Source: Megasphaera sp. UBA5897 (lineage in GTDB: Bacteria > Bacillota > Negativicutes > Veillonellales > Megasphaeraceae). Taken from it: a stretch of DNA of 15,097 bases. The DNA is taken from NCBI GenBank assembly GCA_002431345.1, contig DJEN01000052.1, positions 1-15,097 on the forward strand. Direction: 5' to 3'. The translations under genes and the position numbers were made by a program. The notes under the pieces are model-generated. The model was not told the origin of the DNA and did no database searches. It was given only the letters and a program-made list of their open reading frames with translations. The first letter of the stretch is position 1, and each line of letters begins with the position of its first letter. This document shows, piece by piece, positions 1 through 5,445 of this stretch.

Positions 1-3
1 TCC

Positions 4-35
4 TAAAAAAAGGACAGAAAAAACGAAATCTGTCC
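4..35 (-). terminator. Rho-independent terminator-like hairpin, best read on minus strand
   Basis: GGACAGA (12-18) and TCTGTCC (29-35) form a perfect 7-bp stem with a 10-nt A-rich loop. Read on the minus strand the stem is followed directly by seven T (complement of the A run at 5-11), which is the classical terminator layout. On the + strand the tail is only CATTT, so termination of a gene entering from the left would be weaker. No minus-strand gene lies to the right that would need it, so it may be a bidirectional terminator of the gene left of the window. Confidence 0.5.
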
Positions 36-55
36 CATTTACGATGACGTATATA

Positions 56-61
56 TATAAT
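56..61 (+). promoter_or_regulatory. Candidate -10 box for the ECF/pdxY operon
   Basis: A perfect TATAAT lies in a very AT-rich stretch (50-66). At 17-nt spacing the -35 position (33-38) reads TCCCAT, which is poor, so this is a weak or activated promoter, or the true one lies elsewhere. The predicted transcript start would fall at about 67-69, right at the first base of the GGGTAC hairpin arm. Confidence 0.4.
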
Positions 62-66
62 AAAAT

Positions 67-152
67 AGGGTACAGATTAACGCGTACCCGTACAAACAGC
101 CTTTTACATGGGATAGACTGCACAAAGCTGATTGTATGACGATACAGGGTAT
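67..152 (+). promoter_or_regulatory. Structured 5' leader of ECF/pdxY operon, possible cis-acting RNA
   Basis: The leader can fold into two adjacent stems. The first is GGGTAC (68-73) with GTACCC (84-89). The second is 90-100 with 127-137, in which TACAAACAGC pairs with GCTGATTGTA with one A-A mismatch, extended inward by TTT/AAA after a bulged C. The GTACCC arm can instead pair with GGGTAT (147-152), five bases before the AGGAGG ribosome site (157-162), enclosing the second stem. Mutually exclusive pairing of this kind is what a translational riboswitch or attenuator would show. No known riboswitch class is recognised, and a regulatory role is inference only. Confidence 0.35.
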
Positions 153-169
153 GCATAGGAGGAGTTTGT

Positions 170-694
170 ATGAATACGAAAGAAACAGCTGTTTCACCGA
201 AAATGCTTTGTCTGACAGCCGTATTGGCTGCCTTTGTCTTTATCATGACCTTTTTGCCGAAAATCCCAATTCCCCTGGGCTATGCCCATTTGGGCGATGC
301 CGTTATTTATTTGCTTGTTTTGTTTATCGGCCGCAAGGAAGCGTGCTTTGCCGCTTCGATTGGCTCGGCGCTGGCGGATTTAATCGGCGGTTTTCCCATT
401 TGGATTATTCCGACGCTCATTATCAAGTGGGTCATGGTAGAAGCCGTGTTTTGGATTGTCCGGCCCGATAAAGCACCGTGCAAATTGTTGTCAGCCCGCA
501 TGGTTTTGGCATTTTTTGTCTCTTCGGCTTGGATGGTCGTATCGTATACGGCTGCCGGTGCCGTATTGTACAGCAGCATTGCCTCTGCCATTCCCATGAT
601 TCCGGGACTGATTGGCGAAGGCGTCGTCAATATGGCAGTCGCTCTGGCAGCCGGCATGGCGCTGCGTCATCTACCCAACAGCCGTACATTTTAA
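170..694 (+). CDS. ECF transporter S component, probably for a vitamin B6 compound
   Basis: This 174-residue, strongly hydrophobic protein has about six membrane segments and looks like the substrate-binding S component of an energy-coupling factor transporter (ECF-type riboflavin/HMP/pyridoxine transporter S superfamily). The segment PKIPIPLGYAHLGDAVIYLL at about residues 30-49, with its conserved HLGD, is typical of the family, as is the GSALADLIGG stretch near 65-74. S components bind the vitamin in the membrane and borrow a shared EcfA/EcfA'/EcfT energising module, which is not in this window. The start is set by AGGAGG at 157-162, 7 nt before the ATG. The pyridoxamine kinase gene follows after 25 nt, so pyridoxine, pyridoxal or pyridoxamine is the likely substrate (PdxU-like). 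Hydroxymethylpyrimidine (HmpT-like) is the alternative. The fold class is well supported; the substrate rests on context. Confidence 0.8.
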   Translation: MNTKETAVSPKMLCLTAVLAAFVFIMTFLPKIPIPLGYAHLGDAVIYLLVLFIGRKEACFAASIGSALADLIGGFPIWIIPTLIIKWVMVEAVFWIVRPDKAPCKLLSARMVLAFFVSSAWMVVSYTAAGAVLYSSIASAIPMIPGLIGEGVVNMAVALAAGMALRHLPNSRTF

Positions 695-719
695 AAAGCA
701 GCAAAGAAGGAATACATAC

Positions 720-1547
720 ATGAAACATCAAAAGAAAATTGCGCTGGTCAACGATGTGACAGGATACGGCCGCTGTTCTATTGCCGTAGAACTGCCGCTG
801 ATTTCGGCGCTGAAAATACAGGGCTGCGTACTGCCGACAGCGGTGCTGTCCGTGCATACCGGCTTTCCAGCCTATTATATGGATGATTATACCGAGCGTA
901 TGCCTGCGTATATAGAAAGCTGGAAACAAAACAAACTTGCCTTTGACGGCATTTTAACGGGTTTTTTGGGCTCGGCACGGCAAAGTGATACCGTACTGGC
1001 ATTTATCCGTGATTTTAAACAGGCGGCAACGAAAGTCATCGTCGATCCCGTCATGGGCGACTATGGCAGGCTGTATCCTTCGTATACAGAAGACATGTGC
1101 CGCAAGATGCGCCAGCTGCTGACGGTAGCCGATGTGATTACGCCCAATCTGACAGAAGCGTGCCGTCTGCTGGATATTCCCTATCCCGACCAGGGGCAGG
1201 TTTCGCCGGATCGGCTGGAACACATGGCGGCAGCCCTGACCGATAAAGGCCCGTCTCAGTTGGTGCTGACAGGGCTGCATGAAGGAGAGTACCTGCTGAA
1301 TTATGTTTATGAAAAGGGCAAAGCACCGGAAATACAGCGCGTAAAGAAAATCGGCAGTGACCGTTCCGGTACGGGCGATGTATTTGCAGCTATTGTCGCC
1401 GGGCGGATTGTCCAGGGCAAGACCTTGTCCGAAGCGGTTCATTCGGCTGCTGATTTTGTCAGCAAAGCCATGGTGTATACCGAAGAACTGCAGCTTCCGC
1501 ATAACTGCGGCCTGGCGTTTGAAGAATTTTTAACGGATTTACGATAA
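720..1547 (+). CDS. pdxY: Pyridoxamine/pyridoxine kinase (PdxY/PdxK type)
   Basis: This 275-residue cytosolic kinase phosphorylates pyridoxal, pyridoxine or pyridoxamine at the 5' position with ATP, the salvage route to pyridoxal phosphate. It belongs to the ribokinase-like ThiD/PdxY superfamily. The N-terminus has the substrate-side motif VNDVTGYGRCS (about 9-19), VDPVMGD lies near 108-114, and the ATP/anion-hole signature RSGTGDVFAA lies near 216-225 with the catalytic GTGD Asp. The length is normal for the family. The start at 720 has AAGAAGG 9 nt upstream; a longer in-frame reading from 612 would run deep into the transporter gene and is rejected. Its position 25 nt behind an ECF S component gives a coherent uptake-plus-trapping pair: phosphorylation retains the imported vitamer. 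Bifunctional HMP kinase activity cannot be excluded, but the PdxY-like motifs favour B6. Confidence 0.88.
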   Translation: MKHQKKIALVNDVTGYGRCSIAVELPLISALKIQGCVLPTAVLSVHTGFPAYYMDDYTERMPAYIESWKQNKLAFDGILTGFLGSARQSDTVLAFIRDFKQAATKVIVDPVMGDYGRLYPSYTEDMCRKMRQLLTVADVITPNLTEACRLLDIPYPDQGQVSPDRLEHMAAALTDKGPSQLVLTGLHEGEYLLNYVYEKGKAPEIQRVKKIGSDRSGTGDVFAAIVAGRIVQGKTLSEAVHSAADFVSKAMVYTEELQLPHNCGLAFEEFLTDLR

Positions 1548-1561
1548 GGGAGGATGTAACG

Positions 1562-2224
1562 ATGATTGTATATACGTGTGAAGCAGGAGGACGCTATATT
1601 TCTGTAGCAGAAAGCGTGAAAGAACGGCCGGAAGGAAAACGGTCTGTGTATGTGAATTTGACCAACCGCTGTACCTGTTCGTGTACGTTTTGTCTGCGCA
1701 GCATGAAAAAAATGGCGGAAACGCAGACCTTGTGGCTCAAAGAAGAACCAACAGTAGATGAAGTAAAAATACAGCTCGACAGCCTGCCATGGGACTATGT
1801 CAAGGAAATCGTCTTCTGCGGCTTTGGAGAACCGACAGAACGCTTGGCTGATTTGACGGCGCTGCTGAAGTATGTCAAAGAAACCCACCCGGATGTATTG
1901 ACCCGGCTCAATACCAACGGCTTGTCCGATTTGGCATATCAGCGGGATACGGCACCTGATTTTGGCGGCGGCATCCTCGATACCATTTCTATCAGCATGA
2001 ATGCTTCCAACAAAGAACGGTATCTGGCATTGACGCGAAGCCAGTTTGGCATACAGTCCTACGATGCCATGCTGCAGTTTGCCCAGCACTGCAAACACTA
2101 TGTGCCCAACGTCGTGCTGACTGTCGTAGACCACGTAGAAGACAGCGAAGAAATTAGAAAGTGCCGTGCTATCTGTCAGGAAAAAGGACTGCATCTGCGC
2201 GTCCGCGTATATGAAGATTCGTGA
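1562..2224 (+). CDS. Radical SAM protein, TatD-associated type
   Basis: This is a 220-residue, compact radical SAM protein. The opening VYVNLTNRCTCSCTFCLR (about 29-46) carries the CxxxCxxC cluster motif as C37, C41 and C44, with an extra Cys at 39; these would hold the [4Fe-4S] cluster that cleaves S-adenosylmethionine. FCGFGEPTERL (about 85-95) is the GGE-like SAM-amine-binding strand, and LNTNGL follows near 116-121. Size and N-terminal wording match the family named TatD-associated radical SAM protein, whose reaction is unknown and which is usually coded beside the TatD DNase. No tatD occurs here; the gene follows pdxY by 14 nt, with GGGAGG starting at the base after the pdxY stop, so the two are cotranscribed and perhaps coupled. 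The superfamily is certain, the subfamily likely, and the function unknown. Confidence 0.85.
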   Translation: MIVYTCEAGGRYISVAESVKERPEGKRSVYVNLTNRCTCSCTFCLRSMKKMAETQTLWLKEEPTVDEVKIQLDSLPWDYVKEIVFCGFGEPTERLADLTALLKYVKETHPDVLTRLNTNGLSDLAYQRDTAPDFGGGILDTISISMNASNKERYLALTRSQFGIQSYDAMLQFAQHCKHYVPNVVLTVVDHVEDSEEIRKCRAICQEKGLHLRVRVYEDS

Positions 2225-2315
2225 GTGAGAGTGTTTAGTTTGTAGTTTGTAGTTTATAGTTTGTAGTTTATAGTTTGCAGTTTATAGTTTGCAGTTTTTA
2301 GTTTTTAGCAAATAG
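2225..2315 (+). repeat. Array of 13 heptad repeats (consensus TTTRTAG)
   Basis: Thirteen uninterrupted 7-bp units follow the radical SAM stop codon with no gap. Two degenerate units (GTGAGAG, TGTTTAG) lead into TTTGTAG, TTTGTAG, TTTATAG, TTTGTAG, TTTATAG, TTTGCAG, TTTATAG, TTTGCAG, TTTTTAG, TTTTTAG and a degenerate CAAATAG. The alternation of GTAG, ATAG and GCAG units suggests growth by slippage or unequal exchange of 14-bp pairs. Related shorter arrays occur at 5323-5350 and 11199-11233. Confidence 0.9.
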
Positions 2316-2320
2316 GTTGT

Positions 2321-2348
2321 CATGCTGGCTATGATATATAACAGCATG
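2321..2348 (+). other. Small hairpin between repeat array and terminator
   Basis: CATGCTG (2321-2327) and CAGCATG (2342-2348) form a perfect 7-bp stem with a 14-nt AT-rich loop. The same CATGCTG word recurs at 2383-2389 inside the terminator hairpin, so the CAGCATG arm has two possible partners. It may be part of the 3' end structure of the operon transcript; no function can be assigned. Confidence 0.4.
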
Positions 2349-2352
2349 CTAA

Positions 2353-2404
2353 GAGAGCTGCGGCACATGAAGGGAGAATGCTCATGCTGCTGCGGCCTCT
2401 TTTT
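2353..2404 (+). terminator. Terminator of the ECF-pdxY-radical SAM operon
   Basis: A long imperfect hairpin joins GAGAGCTGCGGCACATGA (2353-2370) to TCATGCTGCTGCGGCCTC (2382-2399). About 15 base pairs form, with small bulges and a loop of about 11 nt, and the stem runs straight into TTTTT (2400-2404). The position 130-180 nt after the last stop codon and just before a new promoter fits intrinsic termination. Confidence 0.7.
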
Positions 2405-2454
2405 GTATTTGCTGTCCTTTTGTGTCAGTTTTTGCACAACTGCCGGGAAAGTCA

Positions 2455-2483
2455 TTGCTTTTATGAGAACCTCCGAATATAAT
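2455..2483 (+). promoter_or_regulatory. Promoter for the M50 protease gene
   Basis: TTGCTT (2455-2460), a 17-nt spacer and a perfect TATAAT (2478-2483) make a good sigma-A-type promoter. Transcription would start near 2490, giving a short leader of about 30 nt before the GGAGG at 2508-2512. Confidence 0.7.
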
Positions 2484-2518
2484 GATAAGTGAATATATCT
2501 ATATATTGGAGGATGCAT

Positions 2519-3145
2519 ATGTTTGGTTTGAATATATTGAATATGGTTGCCGGCGTGCCGGGATTGTTGATTGCCCTCGTCGTTCATGAATATGCTCACG
2601 CTGCCATGGCCGTGCGCATGGGGGACGACACGCCGCGGTTTACAGGACGGCTGACGCTCAATCCGCTGGCACATATCGACCCCGTAGGGGCCTTGATGCT
2701 TTTGGTGGCGCAGTTTGGCTGGGCTAAACCGGTCATGATTAATCCCAATAATTTCCGCAGCTGGAAAAAAGGGGAAATCTGTGTGGCCCTGGCCGGCCCG
2801 GCATCGAATCTCATCGCTGCGTTTCTGGCTCTGCTGGTGCAGGTTTTGGTCATCAAACTGGGGCTTTTTACAGGGACAGCTCTGCGACCGGTGTTGAATC
2901 TGATTGTCCTGTATAATATCAACTTTGCGATTTTCAACATGATTCCCCTGCCGCCGCTGGATGGGTCCCGCGTGTTGATGTGTTTTCTGCCGACGTCCTG
3001 GAATTACAAATTAGCTAGTGTAGAACGGTACAGTTTCTTGATTTTGATTTTGCTGATGATTACGCCGGTGTTTTCGTATATTCTGATTCCATTGCAGCGA
3101 TTGATTTTTACGCTCTTTACATATTTGCTGATGCCTTTGCTGTAA
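2519..3145 (+). CDS. Site-2 protease family (M50) integral membrane metalloprotease
   Basis: This 208-residue polytopic membrane protein is an intramembrane zinc metalloprotease-type protein. The HEYAH motif (H23, E24, H27) in the first membrane helix supplies two zinc ligands and the catalytic Glu; NPLAHIDPVG (about 48-57) and GWAKPV (67-72) are characteristic of the short YwhC-like M50 branch; NMIPLPPLDGSRV (about 140-152) supplies the third ligand Asp148. AGPASN lies at 92-97. There is no PDZ domain, so it is not the RseP/SpoIVFB type. GGAGG at 2508-2512 sits 6 nt before the ATG at 2519; an in-frame ATG at 2513 abuts the ribosome site too closely. An exported small protein follows after 21 nt. 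The natural substrate of this branch is unknown. Confidence 0.88.
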   Translation: MFGLNILNMVAGVPGLLIALVVHEYAHAAMAVRMGDDTPRFTGRLTLNPLAHIDPVGALMLLVAQFGWAKPVMINPNNFRSWKKGEICVALAGPASNLIAAFLALLVQVLVIKLGLFTGTALRPVLNLIVLYNINFAIFNMIPLPPLDGSRVLMCFLPTSWNYKLASVERYSFLILILLMITPVFSYILIPLQRLIFTLFTYLLMPLL

Positions 3146-3166
3146 GAGAAGAAAGGGGAGAACAGC

Positions 3167-3724
3167 ATGAAACGAATGCGATATGCCGCAGGGTTCCTGA
3201 TTGCGGCGATACTGGGCCTGCCTGCCGTATCCTGCCGGGCTTTTGATTATACCCTGTCTGTAGACCAAATCGCGGCTCAGCCGTTGACAGCCTATCAAAC
3301 GGTGTATTTGGGTATGCCCCGCGCTGATTTTGACGCAAATTTTAGCATTTTGCCTGATTGGAAATTTTTAGACAGCACCCATGACTGTGAAGAAATAGCA
3401 GAACGGTCTACGGGAAGCGGCAGCCAAGCTGTGACCGAAGGTATCCGCGTCATTACGGCCAATGCGTCGCCGACGGGAAAAGTACTTGCCTTTGATAATT
3501 ATTTTAAGACGAAAGATAAAAAAATTGCCCAGTCTATCTATACGCGGCTGGTTGCCACGATTTATGCCAACATGGAAAATTTCCCCCAGAGCCAGCAAAA
3601 GACAGGCATGGTATGGGTAGAAAACGACGTGACGATTGTCGTATCCTGGACGCCGCAAAAAGATGAGCAGGGATATTACACGGTAACGATTCACCGGTAT
3701 AACAACCGAGTATTGCAGGAATAA
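3167..3724 (+). CDS. Exported protein of unknown function
   Basis: This 185-residue protein begins with a basic start (MKRMR), a hydrophobic core to about residue 21 and a likely signal peptidase I site after SCRA (residue 25). The word AVSC just before it is only a poor lipobox, so a lipoprotein is possible but less likely. The mature part has no motif I recognise. It is mixed alpha/beta in appearance, with a central segment (about 75-110) rich in Ser, Thr and Gly and a C-terminus of alternating beta-type sequence (MVWVENDVTIVVSW, GYYTVTIHRY). AGGGGAG lies 6 nt before the ATG. It is 21 nt behind the M50 gene with no terminator between, so the two form an operon; it could be a client or partner of that protease, but this is only context. 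Confidence 0.75.
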   Translation: MKRMRYAAGFLIAAILGLPAVSCRAFDYTLSVDQIAAQPLTAYQTVYLGMPRADFDANFSILPDWKFLDSTHDCEEIAERSTGSGSQAVTEGIRVITANASPTGKVLAFDNYFKTKDKKIAQSIYTRLVATIYANMENFPQSQQKTGMVWVENDVTIVVSWTPQKDEQGYYTVTIHRYNNRVLQE

Positions 3725-3744
3725 GCCAAAGCGAATAGACGCCG

Positions 3745-3774
3745 TTGACATGCTGTATATTCTTAGTATATAAT
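3745..3774 (+). promoter_or_regulatory. Near-consensus promoter for htpX
   Basis: A perfect TTGACA (3745-3750), an 18-nt spacer and a perfect TATAAT (3769-3774) give the strongest-looking promoter in the window, 20 nt after the preceding stop codon. The start would be near 3781, leaving a 60-nt leader. No CIRCE or other obvious stress operator is seen around it. Confidence 0.85.
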
Positions 3775-3841
3775 GAGATACATCCAAAATTTAACTTTTT
3801 GACTTTTAATATGGTTCTCCTAATAGTGAGGTGTTTTGTAG

Positions 3842-4699
3842 ATGAATAGTATCAAGACCGTATGTTTAATGACATTGCTGGCATGTATTATGATGGCTAT
3901 TGGCGGTGCCTTTGGCGGCCGTCACGGCGTGATGATTATGCTGATTATTTCGTTGGGGATGAATTTCTTTTCGTACTGGTTCAGTGATTCCATCGTCCTG
4001 AAGATGTACCATGCCCAGGAAGTCGATGAAAACAGTTATTTGTACCGCATTGTCGCCGATTTGGCACAGCGGGCAGAACTTCCTATGCCGAAAGTGTACG
4101 TCATTCCGACTAACGTGCCCAATGCGTTTGCGACAGGACGCAGCCCGTCCCATGCAGCCGTAGCGGCTACGGAAGGCATCATGGAAATGCTCGATGGAGA
4201 AGAAATCCGCGGCGTACTGGCCCATGAAATGTCCCATGTCCTGCATCGGGATATATTGATCAGCACGATTGTTGCCTGCTTTGCCAGTGTCATTTCGATG
4301 ATTGCCAATATCGCGCAGTGGGCAGCTATTTTTGGCGGCGGCCGCGATGAAGACGGAGAAAGCTCCAATCCGATTGCCTTGATTGCGACGATTATTATTG
4401 CGCCGATTGCGGCAGCACTCATTCAGTTTGCCATTTCCCGGACACGGGAATACATGGCTGACGAAGAAGGGGGCCGTATGATTGATGACCCGCTGGCACT
4501 GGCTAGAGCACTGGCTAAAATTGACAACTATGCCCACTACCAAGTCATGCCGGGCGCTACGAAATCGACGGCGCATATGTGCATTATCAACCCCTTTGCC
4601 GGTATCAGCGGCAACCTGATGAATTTGTTCAGCACGCATCCGCCGACAGAAGACCGGATTGCGCGCTTGGAAGCATTGGATAGAAAATTACACGGATAA
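3842..4699 (+). CDS. htpX: Membrane zinc metalloprotease HtpX (M48B)
   Basis: This 285-residue protein is the usual HtpX length. Two N-terminal membrane helices (about 5-24 and 28-48) precede a cytosolic region with the conserved PMPKVYVIP and NAFATGR segments (about 81-100). The catalytic motif HEMSH is at 128-132, zinc bound by H128 and H132, and REYMAD at 202-207 gives the third ligand E203. Two further hydrophobic stretches lie near 140-165 and 178-198, and the family tail STHPPTEDRIARLEAL ends the protein. HtpX degrades misfolded or damaged membrane proteins together with FtsH. GAGGTG lies 8 nt before the ATG. It is transcribed from its own consensus promoter and followed after 20 nt by a secreted membrane-anchored protein, probably in one transcript. 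Confidence 0.95.
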   Translation: MNSIKTVCLMTLLACIMMAIGGAFGGRHGVMIMLIISLGMNFFSYWFSDSIVLKMYHAQEVDENSYLYRIVADLAQRAELPMPKVYVIPTNVPNAFATGRSPSHAAVAATEGIMEMLDGEEIRGVLAHEMSHVLHRDILISTIVACFASVISMIANIAQWAAIFGGGRDEDGESSNPIALIATIIIAPIAAALIQFAISRTREYMADEEGGRMIDDPLALARALAKIDNYAHYQVMPGATKSTAHMCIINPFAGISGNLMNLFSTHPPTEDRIARLEALDRKLHG

Positions 4700-4719
4700 T
4701 AGAGGAGGAACATGACAAT

Positions 4720-5322
4720 ATGAAAAGAAAGACCTTGAGCCTGATCGCCGGGGCCGCTCTTTTATTTGCCACGGCAGTACCGGCTGCATCCATGCCGGTA
4801 TGGGCTGCTAAAGGCGGCGCTGTCCGTATGGCCGCACCGAAATCAGCACCAATGGCGCCGGCTAAAACGACACCGAATGGTTCCGGCACCAATTCGCAAA
4901 ACACACTCAATCAAAACGCCAAAACGCAGCAGCAGGCACGTCCCAATACGAATACGACAGCCCAAACGCAGTCCCGCGCGAATACGGCGCAGTCCTCATC
5001 CCGCTGGGGCAGTGCCATGCGCAATATTGGCCTGTTGGCAGGCGGCATGTTTTTGGGCAGTATGCTGAGCAGTCTCTTTGGCTGGGGCAGCATGGGCTGG
5101 ATGGCAGATATCCTCGGCGTGCTGTTTAACATCATACTGGTGTTGGTGATTATTTCCCTCATTAGCCGGTTGTGGCGAAAATTCCGGGGCCGCAAAGGCA
5201 GCCGTGAAGACGACGCCTACCGCCGCGGCTATGAAGCAGCTATGCGCAGCAAGCACGGCAAAGACGGTTATACGACGATTGACGTCACACCGCTGGATAA
5301 AGAGACGCATACTAAGAGATAG
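4720..5322 (+). CDS. Secreted/membrane protein resembling the N-terminal half of Tim44-like proteins
   Basis: This 200-residue protein has a signal peptide (about 1-29, cleavage near PVWAA), a low-complexity linker rich in Ala, Pro, Thr, Asn and Gln (about 32-95), a Gly/Met-rich hydrophobic hairpin (about 103-128, LLAGGMFLGSMLSSLFGWGS), a membrane segment (about 131-148) and a basic tail RLWRKFRGRKGSR followed by an acidic/polar end. Bacterial Tim44-domain proteins have this same front half, but here the C-terminal Tim44 domain is missing. AGGAGG at 4703-4708 lies 11 nt before the ATG, slightly long; a three-codon frame (ATG at 4712, ending on the TGA that overlaps this start) sits between. 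It lies 20 nt behind htpX and is probably cotranscribed. Function unknown; the domain resemblance is my reading of composition. Confidence 0.75.
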   Translation: MKRKTLSLIAGAALLFATAVPAASMPVWAAKGGAVRMAAPKSAPMAPAKTTPNGSGTNSQNTLNQNAKTQQQARPNTNTTAQTQSRANTAQSSSRWGSAMRNIGLLAGGMFLGSMLSSLFGWGSMGWMADILGVLFNIILVLVIISLISRLWRKFRGRKGSREDDAYRRGYEAAMRSKHGKDGYTTIDVTPLDKETHTKR

Positions 5323-5350
5323 TTTGTAGTTTGTAGTTTAGAGCTTAGAA
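5323..5350 (+). repeat. Short heptad array of the TTTRTAG family
   Basis: Directly after the TAG stop (5320-5322) come TTTGTAG, TTTGTAG, TTTAGAG and a degenerate CTTAGAA. The first two units are identical to units of the 13-copy array at 2225-2315, and TTTAGAG recurs in the array at 11199-11233. Confidence 0.8.
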
Positions 5351-5390
5351 AATATATCGTATATAGGCTGTAACGGGCTGTGACAAAGGG

Positions 5391-5421
5391 GCTGCAACGG
5401 TGCCTTTTGTTGCAGCTTTTT
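5391..5421 (+). terminator. Intrinsic terminator just upstream of the fliB-like gene
   Basis: GCTGCAAC (5391-5398) and GTTGCAGC (5409-5416) form a perfect 8-bp stem, 10-nt loop, followed at once by TTTTT (5417-5421); GGG at 5388-5390 could add wobble pairs. It would end the htpX transcript. It is only 9 nt before the ribosome site (5431-5436) of the next gene, so it may instead act as an attenuator on that gene. Confidence 0.8.
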
Positions 5422-5445
5422 GATTTGGCAAAGGAGTTTTTAGGC

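Noticed and set aside
612..719. Upstream start extending pdxY by 36 residues
   Set aside because: It would overlap the ECF gene by more than 80 nt and adds sequence not found in pyridoxal kinases; a good ribosome site precedes 720.
1439..2194. Antisense frame of 251 codons opposite the radical SAM gene
   Set aside because: Opposite a gene with clear motifs; the peptide is low in recognisable features and it crosses the pdxY/radical SAM boundary.
2225..2315. Repeat array as a CRISPR
   Set aside because: Units are 7 bp with no unique spacers; no cas genes are near.
3725..3841. CIRCE or other heat-shock operator before htpX
   Set aside because: No TTAGCACTC-type inverted repeat is present; only the consensus promoter is seen.
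3866..4639. Long antisense frame (257 codons) opposite htpX
   Set aside because: Shadow of a strongly supported htpX frame; residues are rich in His, Arg and Asn without domain sense, and there is no ribosome site.
4712..4723. Three-codon frame (Met-Thr-Ile-stop) between ribosome site and the Tim44-like start
   Set aside because: Its TGA overlaps the next ATG in a way that could allow reinitiation, but such a tiny frame is expected by chance.
5380..5445. GTG start extending the fliB-like protein by 22 residues
   Set aside because: It would encode the terminator hairpin and has no suitable ribosome site.
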